Assembly (NCBI RefSeq): GCF_023656415.1
Contig: NZ_JAMOIL010000007.1
Location: 56,667 to 120,666 of the forward strand
Reading direction: 5' to 3'
Length of the DNA: 64,000 bases
Source: Nocardioides bruguierae
GTDB lineage: Bacteria > Actinomycetota > Actinomycetes > Propionibacteriales > Nocardioidaceae
Below the pieces are notes generated by a model, which did no database searches, was not told the DNA's origin, and saw only the letters and a program-made list of their open reading frames with translations. Shown piece by piece: positions 1 through 12,184 of the stretch. Each line of letters begins with the position of its first letter. Position 1 is the first letter of the stretch. Made by a program: the position numbers and the translations under genes.

Positions 1-1362
1 ACCTCGATGGTCGGCACCAACGCGACGACCACCCGCCTCTTCGAGCAGGCCAAGGCCGACCTCGAGGCGCAGGGCGCGACCGTCGTCGAGATCGACACCA
101 GCACCGACAACCCGCTGGCCGCCACGCTGAGCGAGGGCTCGGGCTCGACCAACGAGTTCAACCACGACCTGAACGACTACATCGACGCCCACCTGGACGC
201 CGACGAGACCGTCCGCTCCCTCCAGGGCCTCATCGACGACGGCTGGATGGCGCCGAGCCGGATCGGCACCTACCAGACCCGCGCGGACGTCACCCAGGAG
301 CAGTACGAGACCTGGATGAGCACCCACACCGTCGCGATCGAGAACGGTGAGGAGGTCACCACCGGCCTCATGGACGACTACGGCCTCGACGCGCTGATGT
401 ACCCCAGCGGCAACCCGTACTCGACCCAGAGCACGAACCTGCGGCTCTCGCCGAACACCGGCATGCCCGCGGTGACGGTGCCGATGGGCCAGGCCACAGA
501 GGCCGACGGCACCATCACCGGCGCCGGCGTGAACCTCGAGCTGCTGGGTCGCAACTACACCGAGGGCGACCTCATCGGCTACGCCTACGACTACGAGCAG
601 GCCACCGAGCACCGCACCACCCCGGCGCTCTACGGCGAGATCGACGGCGACGTCTTCGCCGGCACCGGCTCCGACGAGACCGCCGAGGCGGGCGACGGCT
701 CCGTCACCGTCGACGCCCCGGAGAGCGTCTCCGCCGGCGAGCGGTTCACCGTCACCGTCTCCACCGACGCCGCCGACCTGTACGCCTACGGCGTGGACCT
801 CGACTACGACACCAGCGTCGTCAAGGTCGTCAAGGGTGGCGTGGAGACCCCCTCCACCGGTGAGCGCTGGGTCGACCGGACCCCGGGCAGCCTGTCGCTG
901 ACCCACACCAAGCTCGGCACCAGCCCGTCCGACAACGGTGAGACCACCCTGGTCACCTACACCTTCAAGGCCAAGCGCGCGGGTGCGACCGGCATCGACG
1001 TCACCTCGGTGAGCACCGTCGACTCCACCGGTGCGACCACGGACGCCGACGCCGACGAGACCGCCCCCACGGTCACCAAGCGCAAGACCGGCACCGCCGT
1101 CGCCGCGGTCGCCCAGCGCGTCGGCAACGGGTCGAAGGTGCGGGCCGCAGCCGTCGTCGTGGCGGACGACGACGCCGCCCCGAACGGCCGGGTGACCTTC
1201 TTCGTCGCCGGCGAGAGGGTCGGCAGCAAGCGGCTGAGCGAGGGCACCGCCACGGTCACCGTCCGCACCTCGCGGAAGGGCCGCGCCGTGGTCAAGGCGG
1301 TGTACTCCGGCACCGCCAAGTACACCCGCAGCGTCGACAGGACGCGGGTCTCCGCTCGCTGA
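1..1362 (+). CDS. Exported amidase C-terminal part with cohesin-like and Ig-like domains (5' partial)
   Basis: The reading frame is open from base 1, so the 5' end lies outside the window and 453 residues are visible. Residues 1 to about 210 resemble the C-terminal half of amidase signature enzymes, including a PAVTVPMG strand typical of the amidase core; the catalytic Ser-cisSer-Lys region must lie upstream. Residues about 230-350 look like a cohesin-type beta sandwich (TVDAPESVSAGERFTVTV, then DYDTSVVKVV). The last 90 residues form an Ig-like repeat (RVTFFVAGERVG...VVKAVYSGTAKYTRS), as found on actinobacterial secreted enzymes. Probably extracellular, hydrolysing an amide bond in an unknown substrate. 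Followed by a terminator hairpin. Confidence 0.75.
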   Translation, partial: TSMVGTNATTTRLFEQAKADLEAQGATVVEIDTSTDNPLAATLSEGSGSTNEFNHDLNDYIDAHLDADETVRSLQGLIDDGWMAPSRIGTYQTRADVTQEQYETWMSTHTVAIENGEEVTTGLMDDYGLDALMYPSGNPYSTQSTNLRLSPNTGMPAVTVPMGQATEADGTITGAGVNLELLGRNYTEGDLIGYAYDYEQATEHRTTPALYGEIDGDVFAGTGSDETAEAGDGSVTVDAPESVSAGERFTVTVSTDAADLYAYGVDLDYDTSVVKVVKGGVETPSTGERWVDRTPGSLSLTHTKLGTSPSDNGETTLVTYTFKAKRAGATGIDVTSVSTVDSTGATTDADADETAPTVTKRKTGTAVAAVAQRVGNGSKVRAAAVVVADDDAAPNGRVTFFVAGERVGSKRLSEGTATVTVRTSRKGRAVVKAVYSGTAKYTRSVDRTRVSAR

Positions 1363-1411
1363 CGCGAGAGCGCCGGCGGAGACCACCGGCCGGCACCGGT
1401 CGGCACCAGCA

Positions 1412-1445
1412 GCGCACCCGTCCGGGTTCCCCCGGGCGGGTGCGC
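1412..1445 (+). terminator. Rho-independent-type hairpin after the amidase gene
   Basis: A 15-bp stem with one mismatch (left arm 1412-1426, right arm 1431-1445, loop TTCC) sits 50 bases after the amidase stop and just before the promoter of the next gene. No T-tract follows, as is usual in high-GC actinobacteria. Confidence 0.6.
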
Positions 1446-1466
1446 TGCGTCGCGTCGGGGGCGTCC

Positions 1467-1472
1467 TACGGT
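1467..1472 (+). promoter_or_regulatory. -10 hexamer TACGGT of a probable leaderless promoter (nnr)
   Basis: TACGGT matches the actinobacterial TAnnnT -10 pattern and ends six bases before the ATG at 1479. No Shine-Dalgarno sequence precedes the ATG. Transcription would start at or next to the start codon. Confidence 0.5.
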
Positions 1473-1478
1473 GACGGC

Positions 1479-2894
1479 ATGCGTCGTGCCCACACCGTCC
1501 AGCAGGTCCGAGCAGCCGAGGCGGAGCGGATGGCCCTCCTGCCGGAGGGCGCCCTCATGGCAGCGGCCGCGCACGGGCTGGCCCGGGCGGTCGCGGCGTT
1601 CCTCGGCGGCACGTACGGCCGACGGGTGGTGCTGCTGGTCGGCAGCGGCGACAACGGCGGGGACGCCCTGCACGCCGGCGCCGGCCTGGCACGCGACGGG
1701 GCGTGGGTCGAGGCGTGGCTGCTCTCCGACCGGCCGCACGCCGCCGGGCTGGCCGCGCTGCGCCGCGCCGGCGGTCGCGTGCGCGAGCACGGGGCCCTGC
1801 CGACGTCCGTGCCGCCCGACCGTGTGCCCGACGTGGTCGTGGACGGGATCGTGGGCATCGGCGGGCGCCCCGGCCTGCGGGACGAGGCACGCGCCGCGCT
1901 CGCCGTGCTGGCCGGCGTCCCCGTGGTGGCCGTGGACGTGCCCAGCGGCGTCGACGTCGACACCGGCGAGACGCCCGGCCCGCACGTGGTCGCCGACCTG
2001 ACGGTCACCTTCGGCACCCTCAAGCCCGCGCACCTGCTCGACCCCGCGTCGGCCGCGTGCGGCGCGGTGGAGCTGGTCGACCTGGGGCTGGGCCTGCCGG
2101 CCGCCCCCGTCGAGGCCCTCGGCGCGGCGGACGTGGCGGCGCTGCTGCCCGTGCCGGGCGGCCGCGACCACAAGTACACGCGCGGGGTCGTGGGCGTGCG
2201 CAGCGGCTCGGCGACCTACCCGGGGGCGGGCCTGCTCAGCGTGGCCGGCGCGGCCTGCGGGCTGGCCGGGATGGTCCGGTACGTGGGCGACTCGGCGGTG
2301 GCCGACCGGGTCCGCGAGGCGCACCCCGAGGTGGTGGGAGCCGGGCGTGTGCAGGCCTGGGTCGTCGGCTCCGGCGGGGGCGCGGCCGCGGGCGAGGAGC
2401 TGGCAGCCGCGGTCGCCGACGGCGTCCCGGTGCTCGTCGACGCCGACGCGCTCGCGCACGTGCCCGACCTCGACCGGTCCACGGGGGCGCCGCTCGTGCT
2501 CACCCCGCACGCCGGGGAGGCCGCGTCCCTGCTCGGGGTGGAGCGCGCCGACGTCGAGGCCCGGATGCTCACCCACGCCCGTGACGCGGCGGCCCGGCAC
2601 GACGCCGTCGTCCTGCTCAAGGGGCGGCGCACCGTGGTCGCGGCGCCCGACGGGCGGGTCCGCGTCAACACCACGGGCACGCCCTGGCTCGGCACCGCCG
2701 GGGCCGGCGACGTGCTCGGCGGGCTCACCGGCGCGCTGCTGGCCGCGGGGCTCGACCCGTTCGACGCCGCGTCCGTGGGCGCGTGGCTGCACGGGGCCGC
2801 CGCCGTGCTCGTCTCCCGGGGCGGCCCGATCGTCGCCGGGCAGGTGGCCGGGGCCGTCGCCGACGTGGTGCGGGGGCTCCCGGGACGGTCGTGA
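1479..2894 (+). CDS. nnr: Bifunctional NAD(P)H-hydrate epimerase / ADP-dependent NAD(P)H-hydrate dehydratase
   Basis: A 471-residue two-domain enzyme that repairs hydrated, damaged NADH and NADPH. The N-terminal YjeF_N domain (about residues 1-215) would interconvert the R and S hydrates; it opens with TVQQVRAAEAERMA and has GSGDNGGDAL for the nucleotide-binding loop. The C-terminal ribokinase-like domain (about 225-471) would dehydrate the S form using ADP and holds GTAGAGDVLGGL, the conserved GxGD catalytic loop. ATG 1479 is chosen over an in-frame GTG at 1440 because it lies directly after a leaderless-type -10 hexamer and begins where family members begin. It is followed by alr, a common actinobacterial order. 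Confidence 0.9.
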   Translation: MRRAHTVQQVRAAEAERMALLPEGALMAAAAHGLARAVAAFLGGTYGRRVVLLVGSGDNGGDALHAGAGLARDGAWVEAWLLSDRPHAAGLAALRRAGGRVREHGALPTSVPPDRVPDVVVDGIVGIGGRPGLRDEARAALAVLAGVPVVAVDVPSGVDVDTGETPGPHVVADLTVTFGTLKPAHLLDPASAACGAVELVDLGLGLPAAPVEALGAADVAALLPVPGGRDHKYTRGVVGVRSGSATYPGAGLLSVAGAACGLAGMVRYVGDSAVADRVREAHPEVVGAGRVQAWVVGSGGGAAAGEELAAAVADGVPVLVDADALAHVPDLDRSTGAPLVLTPHAGEAASLLGVERADVEARMLTHARDAAARHDAVVLLKGRRTVVAAPDGRVRVNTTGTPWLGTAGAGDVLGGLTGALLAAGLDPFDAASVGAWLHGAAAVLVSRGGPIVAGQVAGAVADVVRGLPGRS

Positions 2895-2954
2895 GGCGTC
2901 CCACCCCCGGGGGTGCGGGCACGTGACCCCCCTCCCGGTGGGAAGATGGGGGCG

Positions 2955-4130
2955 ATGTCCGCCACCGCCCGCCCCGAGATCGTCGTCGACCTGGCGGCGG
3001 TCCGGCACAACCTGCGCACCATCGACGCGCTGGTCGGCGACGACGTCGCCACGATGGCGGTGGTGAAGGCCGACGCCTACGGCCACGGTGCCCTCGAGGT
3101 GGCGCGCGCGGCCCGCGAGGCCGGCACGCCGTGGCTGGGCGTCGCGACCGTGCCGGAGGCGCTGGCGCTCCGTGAGGCCGGGGACGTCGGACGCCTGCTG
3201 TGCTGGCTGGTGCTGCCGGGCGAGGACCTCACCGCCGCGGTGGCCGCCGACGTCGACGTCACCGCCGCCACCACGGCCCACCTGGACCTGCTCGCGCGCG
3301 CCGTCGAGGCCTCCGGTCGCCCCGCGCGGGTGCAGCTGAAGGTCGACACCGGTCTCTCCCGCTCCGGCTCGACCGCCGAGGCGTGGCCGGCCCTCGTGGC
3401 CGCCGCCCGCGCCGGCGAGCTCGAGGGCCGCTGGCGGGTGACCGGCGTGTGGTCGCACCTGGCCGCCGCCGAGGAGCCGGAGCACCCCGCCAACACCCAG
3501 CAGGCCGCCGCCTTCCACGCGGCCCTGGCCGTGGTCGAGGAGGCAGGTCTGCGGCCCGAGGTGCGGCACCTGGCCAACTCCGCCGCCGCGCTGCTCCACC
3601 CCGACCTGCGCCTGGACCTGGTGCGGATCGGCCTGGCCACCTACGGCCTCGACCCGGCCCCCGACGTCGCCCACGGCACCGACCTGCGTCCCGCCATGAC
3701 CGTCACCGCGCCGCTGACCATGGTCAAGCAGGTGCCCGAGGGCACGAGCGTCTCCTACGGCTGGCGCTGGTCGGCGCCGGCACCGACGACGCTGGGCCTC
3801 GTGCCCGTCGGCTACGCGGACGGCCTCCCGCGCGCCGCGGCCGGCAACGACCGCCCCGGGCCCGCGGGCGCCCCTGCCGAGGTCGAGGTCGGCGGACGCC
3901 GCCGACCCCTGCGCGGCACGGTCTGCATGGACCAGGTGGTGGTCGAGCTCGGCCCGGCCGGCACCGAGGTCGGGGCGGCCGTGGGCGACGTCGTGCGCCT
4001 CGTCGGCCCGGCGCCCGCGCCGTCCGCGCAGGAGTGGGCACAGGCCTGCGGCACCATCAGCTACGAGATCGTCACCCGGCTCGGCGGCCGCCTCGTCCGC
4101 CGGCACGTGGACAGCGAGGAGGGCGCATGA
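2955..4130 (+). CDS. alr: Alanine racemase
   Basis: PLP enzyme of 391 residues that converts L-alanine to D-alanine for peptidoglycan. The PLP lysine is Lys38 in AVVKADAYGHG; the second catalytic base, tyrosine, is in VSYGWRW; the C-terminal domain carries GTVCMDQ. Length fits the family. The ATG at 2955 is preferred to an in-frame GTG at 2913 because family members begin near this point. Sixty bases separate it from nnr, and its stop overlaps the next start (ATGA at 4127-4130), so alr, the alpha/beta hydrolase and the GNAT-TsaE gene are probably translated as a coupled unit. Confidence 0.95.
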   Translation: MSATARPEIVVDLAAVRHNLRTIDALVGDDVATMAVVKADAYGHGALEVARAAREAGTPWLGVATVPEALALREAGDVGRLLCWLVLPGEDLTAAVAADVDVTAATTAHLDLLARAVEASGRPARVQLKVDTGLSRSGSTAEAWPALVAAARAGELEGRWRVTGVWSHLAAAEEPEHPANTQQAAAFHAALAVVEEAGLRPEVRHLANSAAALLHPDLRLDLVRIGLATYGLDPAPDVAHGTDLRPAMTVTAPLTMVKQVPEGTSVSYGWRWSAPAPTTLGLVPVGYADGLPRAAAGNDRPGPAGAPAEVEVGGRRRPLRGTVCMDQVVVELGPAGTEVGAAVGDVVRLVGPAPAPSAQEWAQACGTISYEIVTRLGGRLVRRHVDSEEGA

Positions 4131-5269
4131 CGCCCCGCACCCCGTCCGGCCGCTCGTCGGGCAGGGCCGCCGCCGGGCCCGGCAGCGAGCACTGGCAGCG
4201 CAACCTGGTGCTCGGCATCGCGGGTGCCGCGGCGGGTGCCGCCGTGGCGGGCGGTGCCGCCGCGGCCGAGGTCGCCCGCCGCCGTCGCGTGGTCTCCAAG
4301 CGGGGCGCCGGCGACGTCGCCGTCCCGGGGTCGCTGCGCTCGCCCGCCCTCACCGTGGTGGCGGACGACGGCGTGCCCCTGCACGTGGAGGTCGACGAGT
4401 TCGAGCCCAGCGAGGGGGCCGCGGGTCGCTCGGAGCCGCCGCTGACGGTGGTGTGGGTCCACGGCTACGCGCTGACCTCCGACTGCTGGCACTTCCAGCG
4501 TGCGGCCTACCGCGGGCTGGTGCGCTCGGTCTTCTACGACCAGCGCAGCCACGGCCGCTCGGGGCGATCGTCGCCGGAGAACGCCACGATCGAGCAGTGC
4601 GCCCACGACCTGCTGACGGTGCTGGACCAGGTGGCCACCGGCACGCCCGTCGTGCTGGTCGGCCACTCGATGGGCGGCATGACCATCGCGGCGCTGGCCG
4701 AGGAGCACCCCGAGCTGTTCGGCACCCGGATCGTGGGTGTCGGCCTCGTCGCCACCGCCGCGGACAAGCTCGACATGGGCCGGATGTTCCTGCCCGCCGT
4801 GCCGGCGCGCCTGGGCGGGGAGCTGACCCGGCGGGTCATGCGCGGCGTCGGCGCCGGTCACAAGGCGGTCGACCTGGTGCGCGACCTCGGCGGCACCCTC
4901 TCGGAGCAGACCGCCAAGTACTTCGCCTTCGGCCGCGACGTGCCGCGGGCCTACCTCGACTTCGCGTGGTCGATGCTCTCGACCACGCCCACCCGGGTGC
5001 TCGTCGACTTCTTCCCCAGCCTCGACGGCCTCGACAAGCTGCACGCGGTGGAGGTGATGGGCCACGTGCCCGTCTCCATCGTCTGCGGCACCAAGGATCG
5101 GCTGACCAAGATCAGCCACAGCCGCACCCTCCACGCCCGGATCTCCGGGTCCCGCCTCCTCGAGGTGGCCGGTGCGGGCCACCTCGTGATGATCGAGAGC
5201 CACGGACAGGTGAACGCCGAGATCGACCAGCTCCTCGCCGCTGCGACCGAGACGGTGGAGGGCGCGTGA
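4127..5269 (+). CDS. Alpha/beta hydrolase with N-terminal membrane anchor
   Basis: A 380-residue protein. Residues about 25-50 form an Ala/Gly-rich hydrophobic stretch (VLGIAGAAAGAAVAGGAAAA) followed by Arg residues, so it is likely anchored with the enzyme body in the cytoplasm. The hydrolase domain shows the oxyanion HGYALTSDCW segment, nucleophile Ser181 in GHSMGGM, and a C-terminal His in GAGHLVMIESH. The substrate cannot be read from the sequence. Start overlaps the alr stop by four bases (ATGA) and its own stop overlaps the next start (GTGA at 5266). This hydrolase between alr and tsaE is a recurring actinobacterial neighbourhood. Confidence 0.85.
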   Translation: MTPRTPSGRSSGRAAAGPGSEHWQRNLVLGIAGAAAGAAVAGGAAAAEVARRRRVVSKRGAGDVAVPGSLRSPALTVVADDGVPLHVEVDEFEPSEGAAGRSEPPLTVVWVHGYALTSDCWHFQRAAYRGLVRSVFYDQRSHGRSGRSSPENATIEQCAHDLLTVLDQVATGTPVVLVGHSMGGMTIAALAEEHPELFGTRIVGVGLVATAADKLDMGRMFLPAVPARLGGELTRRVMRGVGAGHKAVDLVRDLGGTLSEQTAKYFAFGRDVPRAYLDFAWSMLSTTPTRVLVDFFPSLDGLDKLHAVEVMGHVPVSIVCGTKDRLTKISHSRTLHARISGSRLLEVAGAGHLVMIESHGQVNAEIDQLLAAATETVEGA

Positions 5270-6228
5270 GCGACGTCGTCGTCCGCCCGGTCGGACCCGA
5301 GGCCGCCGAGGCCGTCCACACCGTGGTCGCGGCCGCCTTCGGCAACCGGATCGCCATGGACCCGCCGCCCGACGCGCTGTCGGAGACGCCGGAGACCCTG
5401 GCCGCGAAGCTCGCCGACGGCGGTGGCCTGCTGGCCACGCTCGACGACGTGCCGGTCGGCTGCCTCATCCTCGACCCCATCGGGTCGACCACCTACCTGC
5501 GTCGGTTCGCGGTCAGCCCCGACCACCAGGGCCACGGCATCGCCGGCCGGCTGATCGACGCGACCGTCGACGCGGTGCTGGCCTCCGGCCGGGGTATGGA
5601 CGACCTGACCGTCGTGGCCCGCGAGGAGCTCCCGGCGACCATCCGGTTCTGGGAGCGGCAGGGCTTCAAGGAGATCCTGCGCTACTCCCCGCTGGTGGAG
5701 ATGCGCCGCCCGCTGCGGACGATGGTCTTCCACGCGCCCACCGCCGAGGCCACGCGCGGCCTGGGCCGCTCCCTGGCCGGCCAGCTCACCCGCGGTGACC
5801 TGCTGGTGCTCACCGGGGACCTCGGTGCCGGCAAGACCACGTTCACCCAGGGCCTGGGCGCGGGGCTCGGGGTGCGGGGGCACGTCACCTCGCCCACCTT
5901 CGTCATCGCCCGCGTGCACCCCTCCCTGGTGCAGGGGCCGGCGCTCGTGCACGTCGACGCCTACCGGCTCGGCGGCCTCGACGAGCTGGACGACCTGGAC
6001 CTCGACACCTCCCTCGACGACGCCGTCACGGTCGTGGAGTGGGGCGAGGACATCGCCGAGGGCCTCTCGGAGTCGCGCCTGGAGGTGCGGATCGTGCGGG
6101 AGCAGGGTCGGGTGGCGCAGGACGCCGGCGCGCTCGACGTCGACGGGGAGCCGCTGGACGAGCGGCGGATCGAGGTCACCCCCGTCGGTCCGCGCTGGCA
6201 CGCGCTGTCCTTCCGCGGCCTGGGCTGA
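5266..6228 (+). CDS. tsaE: GNAT acetyltransferase-TsaE fusion (tRNA t6A37 synthesis ATPase)
   Basis: A 320-residue protein with two domains. Residues 1 to about 150 are a GNAT acetyltransferase fold (RRFAVSPDHQGHGIAGRL is the acetyl-CoA loop). Residues about 155-320 are TsaE, the ATPase that drives the TsaB/TsaD complex making threonylcarbamoyladenosine at tRNA position 37: Walker A GDLGAGKTTF, then TSPTFVIAR, HVDAYRL and VEWGE, all typical TsaE blocks. Neither tsaB nor tsaD is in the window. The frame is continuous across the join with no stop, so the fusion is real in this sequence. The acetyltransferase substrate is unknown. Start is a GTG overlapping the hydrolase stop. Confidence 0.88.
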   Translation: MSDVVVRPVGPEAAEAVHTVVAAAFGNRIAMDPPPDALSETPETLAAKLADGGGLLATLDDVPVGCLILDPIGSTTYLRRFAVSPDHQGHGIAGRLIDATVDAVLASGRGMDDLTVVAREELPATIRFWERQGFKEILRYSPLVEMRRPLRTMVFHAPTAEATRGLGRSLAGQLTRGDLLVLTGDLGAGKTTFTQGLGAGLGVRGHVTSPTFVIARVHPSLVQGPALVHVDAYRLGGLDELDDLDLDTSLDDAVTVVEWGEDIAEGLSESRLEVRIVREQGRVAQDAGALDVDGEPLDERRIEVTPVGPRWHALSFRGLG

Positions 6229-6385
6229 CCGCAGCCGCGGGCTGCCGGGTCGGGATGGAACCGACAGGGCTGGTGGCGGTACCTTCTTCCTCCCGTCGGC
6301 GTCGTCCGGCGCTCGTGGGTGCGTCCCGCACCTCTCTCCATGTCGATCAGGGCACAGCCCTGTCCGCACGAGGAGAGGAACCCAG

Positions 6386-6736
6386 ATGGACGACCACACC
6401 GACGAGAACGTGCTGCGGCCCCGCTTCGGTGGCCGCCGGGCCCCGGCGCCCCGCCGCGCCGTCGAGGTGCCGGGCCACGTGCTGGCCGCCGACCGGCTGG
6501 GCCCCGCGTCCCGACGGCTCGCCCGCCAGGCGTTCCGCAAGGGTGTCCGGGCCTGGGCGGCCGACCCGGAGGCGGGGTACCCCGACTTCGAGGCGCTGGA
6601 GGCCGCGGCGCTCGCCGAGCTGCGGCTCGTGGCCGACGCCCTCGGCCCCTGGGCTCGCCCTGAGCACGACCCCTTCGAGGTGCTCACCGACCCGGAGTGG
6701 CCCCGGGACGAGGGGGACGCGGGCTTCTCCTTCTGA
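6386..6736 (+). CDS. Small uncharacterised actinobacterial protein
   Basis: 116 residues, no signal peptide or membrane segment, acidic C-terminus ending DEGDAGFSF. An excellent ribosome site AGGAGAGG (6371-6378) sits seven bases before ATG 6386, so this start is firm even though the frame is open further upstream. A TACCTT hexamer at 6279-6284 could be its -10, giving a leader of about 95 bases. I recognise no domain. Codon use is normal for the region and it lies between tsaE and mfd in the same direction. Confidence 0.7.
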   Translation: MDDHTDENVLRPRFGGRRAPAPRRAVEVPGHVLAADRLGPASRRLARQAFRKGVRAWAADPEAGYPDFEALEAAALAELRLVADALGPWARPEHDPFEVLTDPEWPRDEGDAGFSF

Positions 6737-6785
6737 GCCTGCCGCGCTCAGGTCCTCGCGGGGGAGGGGCTGTCGCCGCGGCGAC

Positions 6786-6791
6786 CTAGAC
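6786..6791 (+). promoter_or_regulatory. -10 hexamer TAGACT upstream of mfd
   Basis: TAGACT fits TAnnnT and lies about 80 bases before the mfd start at 6872, leaving a normal leader with a ribosome site GAGGAG at 6861-6866. Confidence 0.4.
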
Positions 6792-6871
6792 TCGACCCCG
6801 CACACCCCCGGTCGCGCCCGACCGGGGGCGCTCGTGCTGTGTCCGACCAGCCTGACCCCCGAGGAGCCCGC

Positions 6872-10549
<3,678 letters not shown>

Positions 10550-10562
10550 CGCGTGTGCCGTG

Positions 10563-10595
10563 GCCCCCGGCCGGCCGTGCCGGAGGGCCGGGGGC
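10563..10595 (+). terminator. Terminator hairpin after mfd
   Basis: Left arm GCCCCCGGCC (10563-10572) pairs perfectly with GGCCGGGGGC (10586-10595) over a 13-base loop, 14 bases after the mfd stop. The right arm recurs in two further tandem copies just downstream, so alternative pairings are possible. Confidence 0.55.
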
Positions 10596-10643
10596 GGCTG
10601 TGCCGGAGGGCCGGGGGCGGCTGTGCCGGAGGGCCGGGGGCGG
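10575..10643. repeat. 23-bp tandem repeat, three copies, between mfd and the lipoprotein gene
   Basis: Three head-to-tail copies of a 23-bp unit (cTGTGCCGGAGGGCCGGGG plus CGG) at 10575-10597, 10598-10620 and 10621-10643. The last two are identical; the first differs only at its second base. Each copy carries the right arm of the mfd terminator stem. Confidence 0.85.
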
Positions 10644-10697
10644 CGCTGCGCGGAGCCTGGTTCAATGGGCCCGCACCCGCGATGTGAAGGAGCCCAC

Positions 10698-11399
10698 GTG
10701 CGCATCTCCCGGTCCACGACCCGTCTCGCCGTCCTGGCCGGTGTCGCCGCGCTCGCCCTCTCCGGCTGCGGCGTCAGCGACGCCGTCGTGCAGCCCGGCG
10801 TCGCGGCGGACGTCGACGGCACCACGCTGAGCGTGGCCGAGGTCGACGAGACCGCCATGGACACCTGCGAGGTGTTCTCGGCCGCCGGCCAGCTGGGCGG
10901 CAGCCTCACCGGCGCCTTCATGCGCGACCTCGCGGTCGACGCCCTCGTCCGCGTCGAGGTGATCTCGCAGATCGCCGAGGAGAACGGGATGGACGCCGAC
11001 GCGATGCTCGAGGGCGACGAGGCCGACGCGCGCACCCAGCTCGAGCAGATCGTCGACACCACCGACCTCACCGAGGACCAGATCAGCGACGAGGTCGTCC
11101 GGTTCGTGGCGGCCAACAACTTCTTCAGCGACGTGCTGCTCGCGGTCGCCGGCACCGACACCGACGACCAGCGCCAGTACCTCGCCGACTGGCAGGACGA
11201 GCACGAGATCGTGGTCAACCCCGTCTACGACGCCGTCGACCTCGCCGCCTCGGTGCAGGCCGACGAGACCGCCGACCTCTCGGTCGCGGTCAGCGACACC
11301 GCTCGCGACCTCATCAACGCGGAGATGGCCGAGGCGCTCGGGCAGGGCGACGGCTCCTACGCCGCCGCGATGCCCGCCGGCCAGGCCTGCCAGGGGTGA
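10698..11399 (+). CDS. Lipoprotein, SurA-N-like
   Basis: 233 residues. The N-terminus is a lipoprotein signal (RLAVLAGVAALALSGCG) with the lipidated Cys in LSGC, so it is anchored outside the membrane. The body is acidic and helical and resembles the SurA N-terminal chaperone region of actinobacterial lipoproteins (ADVDGTTLSVAEVDE near the start), but no PPIase domain is visible. Start GTG 10698 has AAGGAG at 10687-10692. Its stop overlaps the mazG start (GTGA at 11396), so the two are cotranslated. Confidence 0.75.
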   Translation: MRISRSTTRLAVLAGVAALALSGCGVSDAVVQPGVAADVDGTTLSVAEVDETAMDTCEVFSAAGQLGGSLTGAFMRDLAVDALVRVEVISQIAEENGMDADAMLEGDEADARTQLEQIVDTTDLTEDQISDEVVRFVAANNFFSDVLLAVAGTDTDDQRQYLADWQDEHEIVVNPVYDAVDLAASVQADETADLSVAVSDTARDLINAEMAEALGQGDGSYAAAMPAGQACQG

Positions 11400-12079
11400 G
11401 CCCCGCCGGCCCGGAGGGCGGGTCCTGGCTGGTCGAGATGACCGGGGTCATGGCCCGGCTGCGTGCCGAGTGCCCCTGGAAGGCGGCCCAGACGCCGGCA
11501 TCCCTGCGGCGCTACCTGCTCGAGGAGGCGCACGAGACCCTCGAGGCGCTCGACGCCGTGGCCGCCGCCGACACCGCCGGGACCTCGGACGAGGCGGCGT
11601 GGGCGCACCTGCGCGAGGAGCTGGGCGACCTGCTGCTGCAGATCTACTTCCACGCCGCGATCGCCGCCGAGCAGCCGGCCGACGCGGGCCGCTTCGACGT
11701 CGAGGACGTCGCCCGCGGTCTGGTGGAGAAGATGTGGCGGCGCAACCCGCACGTCTTCGGCGCAGCCGGCGACCGGGCGGGCGAGCCGGCCACCGGACTG
11801 ACCGCCGACGAGGTGGACGCCGAGTGGCAGCGGATCAAGGCCGCCGAGAAGGCCGATCGGCGCGAGCCCACCGACGGCGTCCCCGGAAGCCTGCCCGCCC
11901 TGCTGTGGGCCGAGAAGGTCGCCGGGCGCCTCGGCCTCCGGTCGGCCGAGCCCGCCGAGGCACAGGACCCCCACACCGCCGTGGGGGAGCGGCTGCTGGC
12001 CGTCGTCCTGGACGCCCGGGAGCAGGGCGTGGACGCGGAGCTGGCCCTGCGCGACGCGGTGCGCCGCCGCCTGGCCTGA
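11396..12079 (+). CDS. mazG: Nucleoside triphosphate pyrophosphohydrolase MazG
   Basis: 227 residues. All-alpha NTP pyrophosphohydrolase that removes damaged or surplus nucleotides. The metal-binding helices are clear: ECPWKAAQT, LLEEAHETLEAL and REELGDLLLQIYFH carry the EExxE and ExxD acidic residues, and NPHVFG follows. The family is often two domains and about 260 or more residues; this one has one full domain and a shorter C-terminal tail. GTG start overlaps the preceding stop. Ends 30 bases before a bidirectional terminator. Confidence 0.93.
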   Translation: MSPAGPEGGSWLVEMTGVMARLRAECPWKAAQTPASLRRYLLEEAHETLEALDAVAAADTAGTSDEAAWAHLREELGDLLLQIYFHAAIAAEQPADAGRFDVEDVARGLVEKMWRRNPHVFGAAGDRAGEPATGLTADEVDAEWQRIKAAEKADRREPTDGVPGSLPALLWAEKVAGRLGLRSAEPAEAQDPHTAVGERLLAVVLDAREQGVDAELALRDAVRRRLA

Positions 12080-12108
12080 GACCGGCACGGGGCAGACCCT
12101 CGGACGGA

Positions 12109-12151
12109 CCCGGGGCCGGGCCGACAGGTCACCTGCCGACCCGGCCCCGGG
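12109..12151. terminator. Bidirectional terminator between mazG and the phytase-like gene
   Basis: Arms 12109-12129 and 12131-12151 form a 21-bp stem with one mismatch; the outer 12 bp (CCCGGGGCCGGG) are perfect. It sits between convergent genes and would serve both. Confidence 0.75.
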
Positions 12152-12184
12152 TGCTCGTGCGCTGCTCGCGGTGAGCGGCTCCGG

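Noticed and set aside
957..4106. 1049-codon open frame on the minus strand
   Set aside because: Antisense to the amidase 3' end, nnr and alr; no ribosome site, His/Gly/Arg-rich composition expected of high-GC shadow frames.
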